Shown: positions 43,506 to 52,040 of the stretch, piece by piece
Layout of the letters: every line of letters starts with the position of its first letter
Numbering within the stretch: the first letter of the stretch is position 1
Source of the DNA: Methanobrevibacter sp.
Lineage (GTDB): Archaea; Methanobacteriota; Methanobacteria; Methanobacteriales; Methanobacteriaceae
Assembly: GCA_017407115.1 (NCBI GenBank)
Contig: JAFQXD010000042.1
Location: 62,001-126,000 of the forward strand
Length of the DNA stretch: 64,000 nucleotides
Direction: 5' to 3'
The notes under the pieces: model-generated
What the model saw: only the letters and a program-made list of their open reading frames with translations
Database searches by the model: none
Told to the model about the DNA's origin: nothing
Made by a program: the position numbers and the translations under genes

Positions 43506-43846
43506 CTTTTATTATTATTTCTATTATCTTTTGTTTTACTTAATCGCCATTTTAGAAAGTCTCTTACTTTCTGTAAAGCTGGATATTTAACGATTTGGTT
43601 TTCTGTAATATCATTCCAAATATCCATATAACCGTTATACCAACAGATAAACCACCAATAGTTTTGTGTCCCATATGCACGATATGAAATAATATCTGGA
43701 CGACATTCATCCATTTTTCTTACAAACAGATAAGATTCTTTACCAAAGTCATATCCGTCCTGGAAGAAAGAACCTAAGTCATATTGGGCAATATTATCGA
43801 CCAATTCTTTATTTAAAAAGTTTGTTCTACTAGTTATATTATCCAT
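43502..43846 (-). CDS. 53: baseplate wedge protein gp53-like
   Basis: 114 residues (T4 gp53: 196). The core RPDIISYRAYGTQNYWWFIC followed by WYNGYMDIWNDI and a KYPAL strand is the gp53 wedge signature. Shorter than T4, lacking the C-terminal extension. Its late promoter lies within the end of the upstream glycosyltransferase gene, 5 nt before the ATG. Confidence 0.82.
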   Translation of the reverse strand: MDNITSRTNFLNKELVDNIAQYDLGSFFQDGYDFGKESYLFVRKMDECRPDIISYRAYGTQNYWWFICWYNGYMDIWNDITENQIVKYPALQKVRDFLKWRLSKTKDNRNNNKR

Positions 43847-43851
43847 ATTAT

Positions 43852-43859
43852 TATTTATA
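43852..43859 (-). promoter_or_regulatory. late promoter, leaderless type
   Basis: TATAAATA on the minus strand 5 nt before ATG 43846, overlapping the stop of the upstream gene. Confidence 0.8.
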
Positions 43860-44676
43860 TCTGATAATTATTATATAAATTACGATATCTTTCCATTATT
43901 AAATGTTTTCCTTTAATATGGTCAAATAATCCGTCAGTTCTTTCATGTGCCTGATGCATAATTTCAATATCTTTTGAAATTCCAACATTTAGACCTGCAT
44001 ACATGGTGTCTATACCCATAGCTACATCTTCATAACCCCAACCTTTAGCAAATGTTTTACTGTCAAATAAGGCATTATCTATACCGTATTCTTTTTTCAT
44101 AAATTCTATGTGTTTTAGTAATCCTGCTTTAGTTATACCGAAATTACATGACCAGCCAATCATACCAGTAAGCATTAAATCCATTTTTTCATCAAATGTT
44201 TTTGCATTATTCCATGCTTTTATTGCACCAGAAGTTATCCTAAGATCGTCATAATTTAATGGTCTTTTTTGCCAAAGTTCATCCATATTAGCTGTCAATA
44301 AATCGGATGCTGGGACTTTTATGTTATCGATTGATGTATGTCTTCTAGTTCCAAAAACTAAATCATATTTTTCTAATAATTTCTTATAATTTGCAATTAC
44401 TTTTTTATTTGCTAACCAAGAATCGCCATCTATAAAAATTAATGCATCTGTTCTATTATTAAGAAAATATGATATTACAGAATTTCTATTAGTGCATCTT
44501 CCAGGATTTTTACTATTATCAATTATATAAACATTTTTATAAAAATTAACTGGCATTTTACCATCTGATAATACATATATCATTGTAGGTATTTCAGTTT
44601 GATTATATATTGAAAAAATAGCTTTACTTAAAGTTTCTTCTTGATTATGATTTGTTATTGCTATTGTTATATCCAT
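43855..44676 (-). CDS. glycosyltransferase family 2-like
   Basis: 273 residues. MDITIAITNHNQEETLSKAI and SIYNQTEIP begin a GT-A fold, DALIFIDGDSW is the DxD-type motif, and KGWGYEDVAMGI with HQAHERT is the acceptor and catalytic region typical of GT2/galactosyltransferase-like enzymes. Leaderless late gene between gp53 and the long fibre, which makes a fibre or capsid sugar a likely product. Confidence 0.8.
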   Translation of the reverse strand: MDITIAITNHNQEETLSKAIFSIYNQTEIPTMIYVLSDGKMPVNFYKNVYIIDNSKNPGRCTNRNSVISYFLNNRTDALIFIDGDSWLANKKVIANYKKLLEKYDLVFGTRRHTSIDNIKVPASDLLTANMDELWQKRPLNYDDLRITSGAIKAWNNAKTFDEKMDLMLTGMIGWSCNFGITKAGLLKHIEFMKKEYGIDNALFDSKTFAKGWGYEDVAMGIDTMYAGLNVGISKDIEIMHQAHERTDGLFDHIKGKHLIMERYRNLYNNYQI

Positions 44677-44680
44677 GACA

Positions 44681-44688
44681 TATTTATA
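44681..44688 (-). promoter_or_regulatory. late promoter, leaderless type
   Basis: TATAAATA on the minus strand 4 nt before ATG 44676. Confidence 0.85.
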
Positions 44689-44694
44689 AAAAGA

Positions 44695-44719
44695 AAACCG
44701 TCTTTATTCAAGACGGTTT
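44695..44719 (-). terminator. terminator of the long fibre gene
   Basis: AAACCGTCTT and AAGACGGTTT hairpin with a minus-strand T run. Confidence 0.85.
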
Positions 44720-44737
44720 ATAATATTCTAATTTAAA

Positions 44738-47713
44738 TTATTGAATTGACCATGTACTTGTTGAAGCATTCCAATGTAAATCGCCAGTTCCTAATGATGC
44801 AGTAGTTAAGAAGTCAAATAACTTACCAAGCGGAGTGCCAGGATCTGCTTTATAGGTTCTTGCAGAAACAGTACCATCAGCAGAAACAACCATTGCATTA
44901 GAACGTGTTGGAGTATCAAAATCATTAGTTGTATCATTATGATGACCATTACCAACAATGAATAATGCACCAGCAGTTACGTCAAAACCATCTCTATCAT
45001 CAGTTCCAGGTAATGCTTCATTAAAACGACCAATAACAATCTGAGAATTAGCTGCAGAAAGTCCTTCACCGATTGCTACACCATTATAGCCATCAGCAGT
45101 ATTATGATGTCCAATCAAGGTAGAGTTAGAACCAAACTTAACAAGGTTATACATGCCAAGAATGGTATTATTTTCAAATATATTATTAGTTTCATTAACT
45201 AATTGGTTATGACCACCAATAACATTACAGTCACTGAAGTTACTATTAATTATGTTATCAAGACCAATTATCTTGTTTCTATAAAGATTCTTACCATCAA
45301 GAACATCATTATTGTTACCAATTACATAGTTATCAGCAACCAATTTATTGATTAAAATATCATTATTAAAACCAATGTAAACGTTTCTTGCGATTGTATT
45401 TAAATTTTCATAATCAGTTTCACCAGAAACGGCATTAGAAGAAACTGTGTTATTGGAACCAAGAATTACTGTATCATATAATGCTGGTCTATTACCACTA
45501 ATTACACTTGCTTCCTCTATAGTTTTACCAGCATATGAAATTGGAGTAATAAATTCATAGTTGTGATTACCAATAATAACTGAATTTTCTGCACCAGTAA
45601 GGTTATTGTTGAAACCAAAGATGTGAGTAGAAATAGTTGCGGAAAGTTCATTGTCAGTACCAATACTTACAACAGATTCGGAGTTTTTAATACCAGCTTT
45701 AACATTATTTACAGAATTTCTTTTCTCTGTTCTAACATCACCTTTTCTTACCTCTGGAGCCAAAATCATTAAGCTATTTTCTAAAGCCTCTCCTTGTGCT
45801 TTTACTCCAGGGTCTTCAGTATAGTAAGAAAATGACTGTAATGTAACTGTCCATTTATTTTCTCCATAAATTTTATTTTTAAATAAATAACCACTCTCAA
45901 TATCAGATATATTAGTATATGGTGCTAATGTATTCCTAACATTAGTTAATACCGTATCAGCTTCCTCTTCAGTATCAAAGCCTATATAATTATCATCCTC
46001 ATCTTTACTTTTATAGAAATAGAATGTCATTGAAATAAAGTCGCTAAGTGCTTTTTTACTTGCAATAGAAACAATTTCATGAGAATTATATATGTTACTA
46101 TTGATTAAGACATTTGAATTATATGAATTATTTGACCAATAAGTTCCATTTGTATCTATGGTGTAAGATTGTAAATCTTCATCATCAACTGCATAAACAG
46201 AATCAAATAAGATATTATGACTAAAGTGTTGTTTTTGATTCTGTTCCCCGTGTGGGAATGAGTGTTTAGCGGTGTCATATTTAATATCAAAAATACTTTG
46301 GTATATTAAATTTTCATCAACAAAAGCACCTCCTCTAGCATTAGGTGTTAATCCACTATATCCAATGCTGACATAATTTCCAGTGACTGTATTGTATATT
46401 TTGTTATAGTCATACATGTATACACCAGATAGACCAAAACCATGACTTTCATTTTCTAAATATATGTCATTAAAATTAATAAACTCAGCATTTAAATCAA
46501 CTCTCATACCATCATAATATCCGCCACTAGCAACAGGTTTATTCCATGGTCCCTTACTAAATCTAACAGAACCAAATCTCAAATTATTATGACACATGCA
46601 CCACAAATCTTCAGCATTTACTGTTATACCACCGCCTTCAATCTTGTTAACGTTAATTAACTTATAATCTGAAGTTTTCTTAGTACCAGAGCAAACAAAA
46701 TAACACTTATTAAATTCATTACGTGTAAAGATATTAGAACCATAAGTAGTATACTGATCAATCCATACATTACAATCTTTAAATACGGAGTCTGTAACCA
46801 TAGTATCACCACCATAACGTTCAACTGTTGTTACAGCTGCATTATAAAGGATATTCTTTGTTTTATAGTATACAGCACGTCTATCTGGAACCAAATCATC
46901 TATTTCTGTATCAACATTACCAGATAATGTGATCAACTGAGAATCTGGACCATAAGCATAGTTTTGATGTCCATAAATATATGTTCCATTAGTATTAAGA
47001 ATTACATTCTGTGTTCCATAAGCACTATTATTAACACCATAAATGTAGTTAAAACCACCATCAGCGATGTTATTAGTACCTATTGAAGTATCAAAATTTC
47101 GATAAGATTTGTTTGCGATACCTATTGCAATAGGATAGTTTGGTGTCATTTCACCATCTTTATTCCATCTTTGCTTTGTTGCAATAAAGCTTCCATCTAT
47201 GGATGCACTGTTATGGGTACCAACAATAATTGGATTAAATGTATCGCTATAGTTATCAGAACCAACAACTAAACCTTGGGTAGGAACATCTGGTATTGTT
47301 TCATAAACTGGACTATATCGACCCCAGTAATCTTTTGTCATTCCTGTAACAACTCGAATATCATTAGTAGAATTTGTTGCAGAAATATCATTATTGTTAC
47401 CATAAACAATAGAGTTTTTAACTTTATTATCGTTACCGATAACAATAACATCACCAAGAGCAGAATTACCGGAACCGATATAGTAATTATTATCGCCTTC
47501 TAAATATGTATCATTATCTTCAGACCAATTTTTCCAGCTATTACCAGCACCTTCAATGTCTTGTAATAATTCTATAATTTTATCATCACGATTCTTTAAT
47601 GGTCCAATTGTATTCGCTTGTAACCAGTTACCGTCAGCAACGGTATTTCTATCCCAACTTGAAACTGGTAGTTCCTCATTAAATTCTTCTACAGTAGGTA
47701 TATTAGATGCCAT
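44738..47713 (-). CDS. long tail fibre with trimeric-adhesin-type repeats
   Basis: 991 residues. The N-terminus (about 1-60) is an attachment-like domain with SWDRNTVADGNWLQANTIGP. Repeats of GNNN, IGNDNKV and YGNNNDI type fill about 65-260 and about 680-900, resembling beta-roll heads of YadA-like adhesins; a globular beta domain separates them. The C-terminus (FIVGNGHHND ... SADGTVSARTY ... STSTWSIQ) may be a trimerisation end. Related in style to 4911-8060. Late promoter 47739 and SD AAAGGA. Confidence 0.78.
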   Translation of the reverse strand: MASNIPTVEEFNEELPVSSWDRNTVADGNWLQANTIGPLKNRDDKIIELLQDIEGAGNSWKNWSEDNDTYLEGDNNYYIGSGNSALGDVIVIGNDNKVKNSIVYGNNNDISATNSTNDIRVVTGMTKDYWGRYSPVYETIPDVPTQGLVVGSDNYSDTFNPIIVGTHNSASIDGSFIATKQRWNKDGEMTPNYPIAIGIANKSYRNFDTSIGTNNIADGGFNYIYGVNNSAYGTQNVILNTNGTYIYGHQNYAYGPDSQLITLSGNVDTEIDDLVPDRRAVYYKTKNILYNAAVTTVERYGGDTMVTDSVFKDCNVWIDQYTTYGSNIFTRNEFNKCYFVCSGTKKTSDYKLINVNKIEGGGITVNAEDLWCMCHNNLRFGSVRFSKGPWNKPVASGGYYDGMRVDLNAEFINFNDIYLENESHGFGLSGVYMYDYNKIYNTVTGNYVSIGYSGLTPNARGGAFVDENLIYQSIFDIKYDTAKHSFPHGEQNQKQHFSHNILFDSVYAVDDEDLQSYTIDTNGTYWSNNSYNSNVLINSNIYNSHEIVSIASKKALSDFISMTFYFYKSKDEDDNYIGFDTEEEADTVLTNVRNTLAPYTNISDIESGYLFKNKIYGENKWTVTLQSFSYYTEDPGVKAQGEALENSLMILAPEVRKGDVRTEKRNSVNNVKAGIKNSESVVSIGTDNELSATISTHIFGFNNNLTGAENSVIIGNHNYEFITPISYAGKTIEEASVISGNRPALYDTVILGSNNTVSSNAVSGETDYENLNTIARNVYIGFNNDILINKLVADNYVIGNNNDVLDGKNLYRNKIIGLDNIINSNFSDCNVIGGHNQLVNETNNIFENNTILGMYNLVKFGSNSTLIGHHNTADGYNGVAIGEGLSAANSQIVIGRFNEALPGTDDRDGFDVTAGALFIVGNGHHNDTTNDFDTPTRSNAMVVSADGTVSARTYKADPGTPLGKLFDFLTTASLGTGDLHWNASTSTWSIQ

Positions 47714-47738
47714 ATTAAGTCCTTTTTTAATCTTATCT

Positions 47739-47746
47739 TATTTATA
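47739..47746 (-). promoter_or_regulatory. late promoter
   Basis: TATAAATA on the minus strand, 25 nt before the start at 47713. Confidence 0.75.
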
Positions 47747-47807
47747 ATATTTTCTGGACATTATAAAATATTATTTTAAAGAAATTTCAGAATTTATTTA
47801 AAATAAG

Positions 47808-47836
47808 TTTACAAAATTTTATAAACCTTTTATATT
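47808..47836 (+). promoter_or_regulatory. sigma70-like promoter of the RNA candidate
   Basis: TTTACA (47808-47813), 17-nt spacer, TATATT (47831-47836), the same hexamers and spacing as at 42596. Predicted start near 47843. Confidence 0.7.
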
Positions 47837-47842
47837 TGTTTC

Positions 47843-48140
47843 ATATTTTTTACATTAAAGCCCTATTACTGGCTCGGAGCTCAATTCAATGAGTTGTCGG
47901 ATAAGTTTAGGCTAGTTGGAATCATAGGTGTGGTTCCAGGTAAAAACTAATTCACCATCGACGTATTACTATAGCATGTAATACTTTAAGCCGCCATTGG
48001 TATTGAAAGATGTAGCTGGAGTACAGGATGACCGACCCATAAGCTTTCAAATAAATCCACTTAGTCGAAGACAGATGATCTTTTGCCTATTTTCCTAAAT
48101 AGGCTTATTGTCTCTACAGATATTTGAACGTGTGTGTAGA
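47843..48140 (+). ncRNA. candidate structured noncoding RNA, about 300 nt
   Basis: No reading frame of note in a 448-nt gap (47714-48161). Roughly 39% G+C at 47881-48060 against about 7% in the 60 nt at 47761-47820. Helices seen: AGCTCA/TGAGTT (47878-47883 with 47890-47895), TAGTT/AACTA (47913 with 47945) closing GGAATC/GGTTCC (47918 with 47932), GTATTAC/GTAATAC (47963 with 47978), TTGAAAG/CTTTCAA (48003 with 48044), an 8-bp GCCTATTT/AAATAGGC hairpin (48085 with 48097), and a long-range GTCGG/CCGAC pair (47896 with 48032). I do not recognise it as RNase P, tmRNA, 6S or a group I/II intron. End uncertain. Confidence 0.55.
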
Positions 48141-48149
48141 TAAGTTTAA

Positions 48150-48157
48150 TATAAATA
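48150..48157 (+). promoter_or_regulatory. late promoter, leaderless type
   Basis: TATAAATA 4 nt before ATG 48162. Confidence 0.85.
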
Positions 48158-48161
48158 ATAT

Positions 48162-48632
48162 ATGAATTTTAAAGATTATGTAAATAAACACTTAGATTTA
48201 TTAAATGAGGTCAAAGGTATTGATTTAATCAATAATTTTAAAAAAGTATTCCCATTTTCTAAGGAAAGTAATCTTACAGTAAAGCATTTTAATATAAAAG
48301 GTGAAGATACTGATACATTAGAAGCTACTGGTACTGTTTCTTCAGAATCTGATCCAGGTAACTCATATGTTTGTATGGCAAAATTTCATAGAGAAAATAA
48401 TGAATTACCATTTTCTTTACAAAATATGTGTAAAGTTTCTTGTAATTGTAATGCTTATAGATATAATTTAAGCCATCCAAATTCCAAGAATTCTTCTCAA
48501 GTAGAGCCAATTCCAGGATATGCAAGTATAGCTAACACAGTAAGAAACCCGGATAAAAATGTAGGTGTTTGCAAACATTTATATGCATTTCTGCACTTTT
48601 TATATGAAAAAGGAATTATAAGAAATAACTAG
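48162..48632 (+). CDS. SWIM-type zinc-finger protein
   Basis: 156 residues. CNCNAYRYN followed about 40 residues later by VCKHLYAFLHFL gives C-x-C ... C-x-H, the SWIM zinc-binding signature used in protein or nucleic-acid binding. The N-terminus MNFKDYVNKHLDLLNE resembles packaged-protein leader peptides, with a Glu at a possible protease site. Leaderless late gene; SD-bearing 48642 follows. Confidence 0.7.
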   Translation: MNFKDYVNKHLDLLNEVKGIDLINNFKKVFPFSKESNLTVKHFNIKGEDTDTLEATGTVSSESDPGNSYVCMAKFHRENNELPFSLQNMCKVSCNCNAYRYNLSHPNSKNSSQVEPIPGYASIANTVRNPDKNVGVCKHLYAFLHFLYEKGIIRNN

Positions 48633-48641
48633 GAGATAAAA

Positions 48642-48950
48642 ATGTATAAAAACAAGTATTTTACAAAGAATAACGAAATTGACGTTACAGAGATGCTTAA
48701 CGCAATTCCTGCAAAGATGACTCTTGACGAAAAGACAGATTGGCTTGAAGCTTTTGATTGTCTTGACGAAGAGACACAGGATGAATTGGTAGGTGTTCGT
48801 AACATCATGTCTGAACGTCGTCATACACCAGTTGCTGATGATGAAGTTGAAGAAGATGCTGAATTTTCTGACGAAGCAGAAGATGAAGCTGAAGCTTATT
48901 TCATGCGTAAAGCAAATGAATTCGATAGAAAGAAATCGATGTCTCGATAA
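48642..48950 (+). CDS. acidic small protein, unknown
   Basis: 102 residues, Glu/Asp-rich especially at 65-90, helical. Strong SD AGGAG before the ATG. Co-transcribed with 48162 and ended by the hairpin at 48972. No family recognised. Confidence 0.7.
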   Translation: MYKNKYFTKNNEIDVTEMLNAIPAKMTLDEKTDWLEAFDCLDEETQDELVGVRNIMSERRHTPVADDEVEEDAEFSDEAEDEAEAYFMRKANEFDRKKSMSR

Positions 48951-48971
48951 TTAGAATAATTAGAAAAAAGT

Positions 48972-49001
48972 AACGTATTGTTTACATAGCAATACGTTTT
49001 T
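48972..49001 (+). terminator. terminator carrying the next promoter's -35
   Basis: AACGTATTG (48972-48980) pairs with CAATACGTT (48990-48998), then T run; its loop holds TTTACA. Confidence 0.8.
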
Positions 49002-49008
49002 CTATATT
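48981..49008 (+). promoter_or_regulatory. sigma70-like promoter overlapping a terminator
   Basis: TTTACA (48981-48986), 16-nt spacer, TATATT (49003-49008). The ATG at 49017 is 8 nt after the -10, so the mRNA is probably leaderless. Confidence 0.7.
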
Positions 49009-49016
49009 TGTTTATT

Positions 49017-49889
49017 ATGAATTATAATAATCCAAAATTAAGAATATTAAATATCACACACTATGACATGGACGGTTGTGGTGCTTCTATTGTCTTAAAG
49101 AATTTCTATGAAGATGTTATTGTAGTTCCTGTAACTTATAACACAGAATGGAAACTTCTTGATGACATTCGTCAATATGAAGGAAAGTATGATGCAATCA
49201 TTTGCACAGACTTTTATCCTGCTCAGACAATCAATGATTTGAGAAAGTTGTCAACTACATTAGTTCTTGACCATCATGAATCAGTTGTCGATAAGAATAA
49301 CGATACCGATATTATTATCAATACGTTATATTCTGGAACTAAGCTTGCCTATAAATTTGTCAGTAAATTCAAAGATGTTTCATATCTTGAAAAATTAGTC
49401 GATATTATTGATGATTATGACATGTTTAGATTAAAGATTCCAGCAAGTGTATATTTCAATAATCTTTTCTGGGAAATGGGTCATAAGTGGTTTATCAGAC
49501 GTTTCATTACTGGAAATACTGTAATGTACCCAGAAGAAAAGAGATATTTTATCGATGCTAAGAAAGAATTTGATAAAATGTATGAAACTCTTGAAATTAC
49601 AGATTTGGCTAGAAACGGTGTATTCTTTGAAACTGACCGATTCCATTATGAATGTATCGAAGCTCTCAAGAAAGACGGTTATAAGTGGTTTGCAATCAAG
49701 AATAAAGGTAATATTTCTGTTAGATGTGATGATATTGATTTAACTGAAATTTTCAAGAAACTTGGTCGTGGAGGTGGACATGCACATGCAGGTGGAGTTC
49801 CTCTCACTAAGACAGATAATGTTGCTGAATGGGTAAGAAAAATCGAGTATTTCATCGATGATTACTACATGAACATGATTGATGATTAA
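49017..49889 (+). CDS. DHH-family phosphoesterase
   Basis: 290 residues from ATG 49017; the TTG at 49008 lies in the -10 and is rejected. Motifs: THYDMDGCGAS (motif I), ICTDF (motif II), LVLDHHES (DHH motif), IDDYDMF and, at the end, GRGGGHAHAGG (DHHA1). These enzymes cleave short oligonucleotides or dinucleotides (NrnA-like). In a phage it may recycle nucleotides or remove signalling nucleotides; the latter is speculation. Early-type promoter. Confidence 0.88.
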   Translation: MNYNNPKLRILNITHYDMDGCGASIVLKNFYEDVIVVPVTYNTEWKLLDDIRQYEGKYDAIICTDFYPAQTINDLRKLSTTLVLDHHESVVDKNNDTDIIINTLYSGTKLAYKFVSKFKDVSYLEKLVDIIDDYDMFRLKIPASVYFNNLFWEMGHKWFIRRFITGNTVMYPEEKRYFIDAKKEFDKMYETLEITDLARNGVFFETDRFHYECIEALKKDGYKWFAIKNKGNISVRCDDIDLTEIFKKLGRGGGHAHAGGVPLTKTDNVAEWVRKIEYFIDDYYMNMIDD

Positions 49890-49896
49890 TTAAAAA

Positions 49897-49922
49897 AGCT
49901 ACCTTAATTGGTAGCTATTTTT
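49897..49922 (+). terminator. terminator
   Basis: AGCTACC (49897-49903) pairs with GGTAGCT (49910-49916), T-rich after. Confidence 0.75.
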
Positions 49923-49935
49923 ATATAAAGATAAT

Positions 49936-49943
49936 TATAAATA
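49936..49943 (+). promoter_or_regulatory. late promoter of a homing endonuclease gene
   Basis: TATAAATA immediately before the leader hairpin at 49949-49976. Confidence 0.75.
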
Positions 49944-49948
49944 AAGAT

Positions 49949-50002
49949 AGGTTAAGTATCGGGAAATACTTAACCTTTTACAAACATAATAAGTTGAGGT
50001 TA
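49949..50002 (+). promoter_or_regulatory. leader hairpin that can compete for the SD
   Basis: AGGTTAAGTAT (49949-49959) and ATACTTAACCT (49966-49976) form an 11-bp hairpin. Its 3' arm TAACCT can instead pair with AGGTTA (49997-50002), which overlaps the SD GAGG, giving two alternative states. Confidence 0.6.
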
Positions 50003-50004
50003 TC

Positions 50005-50931
50005 ATGTCTGATGAATTATTTATAAAAAAGCATTCTAAAAATAAAATTGTATATAAAGAACCAGTTTTAATAGATGATAATACAAATTTAGAACAATAT
50101 ATACAACAAAAACAAAAAATAAAATTTATTTGTAAAAATTGTAAAAAGGAAGAAATAAATTTATTACAATCATTTTTAAGACGTAAAAAGATAAATTTTG
50201 AAAATTTATTTTTATGTAAACAATGTAGTTATGAAAAAACATGTTTAGAAAAATATGGTGTTAAAAATACTGATTATATAAAAGATGGCGGCGAAAAACG
50301 TATAAAAATTTATCAAAAAGAACCAATAGAAATTTCTTATAATGAAGATTTAAATAAATTTAAAAAATCACAAAAATTAAAATTTATTTGTAAACAATGT
50401 AATAATGAATCTATACAATTAGCATCAACATTACGTAAAAATAATACATTTATTTGTTCAATATGTAATTTAAATAATACAATTTTGAAAAAATATAATG
50501 TTAAAAATATAATGCATGTACATGACTTTTTTATTAAAGGTTGTAAATTTTATTGTTATGATAATGTAATGTTTGATTCATCATGGGAATTAGCATATTA
50601 TATTTGGTTAAAAGATAATAATATTAATTTTGAATATCAACCTAATATTTCTTTTGATTATGAATATAATAATAAAATTCATAAATATAAACCTGATTTT
50701 AAAGTAAATAATGAGATAATAGAAATAAAAGGTGATCAATTTATAAAAAATGGAAAAATGGTATGTCCATATAATCATGATAGAGATGAATTATTTAATG
50801 AAAAATATAAATGCATGTTAAAACACAATGTAAAAATATTAATGAATAAAGATATAAAACCAATTATTAAATATATAAAAGAAAAATATGGAAAAAATTA
50901 TCTGAAAAACTTTATTGTAAACAAAAATTAG
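50005..50931 (+). CDS. free-standing homing-endonuclease-like protein (PD-(D/E)XK core)
   Basis: 308 residues, very AT-rich. Two similar N-terminal zinc modules (IKFICKNCKKEE and LKFICKQCNNES, each with a later C-x-x-C) alternate with EKYGVKN-type repeats used for DNA binding. The C-terminal nuclease reads FDSSWELAYYIW, KYKPDFKV and IIEIKGDQF: Glu, Asp and E-x-K as in T7 endonuclease I-like PD-(D/E)XK folds. Closely related to 62209-63198. It sits directly before the split uvsW gene, a likely target neighbourhood. Confidence 0.82.
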   Translation: MSDELFIKKHSKNKIVYKEPVLIDDNTNLEQYIQQKQKIKFICKNCKKEEINLLQSFLRRKKINFENLFLCKQCSYEKTCLEKYGVKNTDYIKDGGEKRIKIYQKEPIEISYNEDLNKFKKSQKLKFICKQCNNESIQLASTLRKNNTFICSICNLNNTILKKYNVKNIMHVHDFFIKGCKFYCYDNVMFDSSWELAYYIWLKDNNINFEYQPNISFDYEYNNKIHKYKPDFKVNNEIIEIKGDQFIKNGKMVCPYNHDRDELFNEKYKCMLKHNVKILMNKDIKPIIKYIKEKYGKNYLKNFIVNKN

Positions 50932-50932
50932 C

Positions 50933-50938
50933 TATATT
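50933..50938 (+). promoter_or_regulatory. possible TATATT -10 before uvsW
   Basis: TATATT 13 nt before ATG 50952, same TATATTTG context as other nonstructural genes; no clear -35. Confidence 0.4.
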
Positions 50939-50951
50939 TGAATATATAATT

Positions 50952-51965
50952 ATGACAGATATTATTATAGAAAAAAATAATGAAAGTTATGTTCAATTAC
51001 ACTGTAATGAAGAAATAAACCATGAGATAAATAATTTATTTTCAGCATTTGCGGCCGGCTATCGTTTTAACCCCAGGTATGTCAATAGACTCTGGGATGG
51101 CCGGGTTCGTGTTTATTCTCCTATTACACAGTTGCTTCCAATAGGGTTAGTTTCTAACCTTATGAAGTGGTGTGATACTAAGAAATATACGTATAAAATG
51201 GATTTTTTCGATGATTTTACTGATGAAATTGATAAGGATGAATTAAGAGAAACTATCAATGGATATGTAAAAAAATTCGATGTAAGAGAATATCAGTTTA
51301 AGGCAGTTTATGAAGCATTAACCAATAAGAAAGGTATTTTGCTTTCTTGTACTGGTTCTGGTAAATCTTTGATGATTTATTGCATTTTCAGATATTTGCT
51401 TGAAAAGAAGAAATTGAAGCATTTATTGCTTATTGTTCCTAATACATCGCTCGTAGAACAGATGTATACCGACTTTATTGATTACGGTTGGGATAATATC
51501 GAAGATTCTGTTGAACTATTGTATTCTGGTAAGAAACCAACTTATAGATTACCAGTTTTGATTTCCACTTGGCAAAGTTTACAGACACAGGATAAGAGTT
51601 TCTTCGATAAATATAATGGTATTCTTGTTGATGAATGTGTAAATGAAAATACATTAATATTAACACCATCAGGTGAAAAACAGATTAAAGATATTAAACC
51701 AGGTGAATTAGTAATAACGTATAATGAAAAAAATAAAATATATGAACCTAATAAAGTCTTAGAAGTTCATCAAAATCATATTAGTAGCAGAAATAAAAAA
51801 ATGTTACGATTAGAATTAGAAGACGGTAAAATATTAGAATTAACAGAAAATCATCCAGTTTTTACTACTAATAGAGGTTGGGTAAGAGCTGGAGAGTTAA
51901 ATGAAAATGATGATATTGAAATTATAAATAATATAGAAACGAGTGAAGACGGTTCTAAAAAATAA
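50952..51965 (+). CDS. uvsW: UvsW-like helicase N-terminal half fused to intein N-fragment
   Basis: 337 residues. Residues 1-228 are helicase: motif I LLSCTGSGKS (130-139), VREYQFKAVYEAL before it, VPNTSLVEQM (Ia), and end ILVDE (motif II start). From Cys229 the sequence is an intein N-part of 109 residues: CVNENTLILTPSGEKQIK (block A) and ELTENHPVFTTNRGWV with the T-x-x-H of block B. The gene stops at 51965; the matching C-part is at 52773. Protein trans-splicing would join DE to CQQSK and restore motif II, DECQ. UvsW unwinds branched DNA and D-/R-loops in T4. Confidence 0.9.
   Translation: MTDIIIEKNNESYVQLHCNEEINHEINNLFSAFAAGYRFNPRYVNRLWDGRVRVYSPITQLLPIGLVSNLMKWCDTKKYTYKMDFFDDFTDEIDKDELRETINGYVKKFDVREYQFKAVYEALTNKKGILLSCTGSGKSLMIYCIFRYLLEKKKLKHLLLIVPNTSLVEQMYTDFIDYGWDNIEDSVELLYSGKKPTYRLPVLISTWQSLQTQDKSFFDKYNGILVDECVNENTLILTPSGEKQIKDIKPGELVITYNEKNKIYEPNKVLEVHQNHISSRNKKMLRLELEDGKILELTENHPVFTTNRGWVRAGELNENDDIEIINNIETSEDGSKK
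51941..51950 (+). repeat. direct repeat GAGTGAAGAC, copy 1
   Basis: GAGTGAAGAC inside the intein-N coding end; an identical copy lies exactly 100 nt downstream (52041-52050) at the SD of the next gene. Confidence 0.8.
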
Positions 51966-51977
51966 GTTTTATTTTAT

Positions 51978-52036
51978 AAATTGTAAAGGATATATCTGTT
52001 CTTCACTTTAGGATATATTCTTTACAATTTTTTTAA
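51978..52036 (+). terminator. 19-bp hairpin: terminator and SD-pairing loop
   Basis: 51978-51996 pairs with 52012-52030 over 19 positions (one G-U), followed by a T run. The loop's TCTTCACTT (52000-52008) can pair with GAGTGAAGA (52041-52049), part of the SD of the endonuclease gene at 52053. Confidence 0.7.
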
Positions 52037-52040
52037 ATAG

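Noticed and set aside
48085-48104. 8-bp hairpin as a simple terminator
   Set aside because: No T run follows it; it is more likely an internal helix of the RNA candidate.
47843-48140. tRNA, tmRNA or RNase P RNA in the structured region
   Set aside because: No cloverleaf with a TTC-type T-loop, no tag-peptide frame and no RNase P conserved core were found.
49008-49016. TTG start for the DHH phosphoesterase
   Set aside because: It overlaps the -10 element; the ATG at 49017 fits the predicted transcript start.
50005-50931. Alternating finger repeats as a CRISPR-like array
   Set aside because: The repeats are protein-coding, degenerate and not evenly spaced; no CRISPR array or cas gene is seen anywhere in the window.
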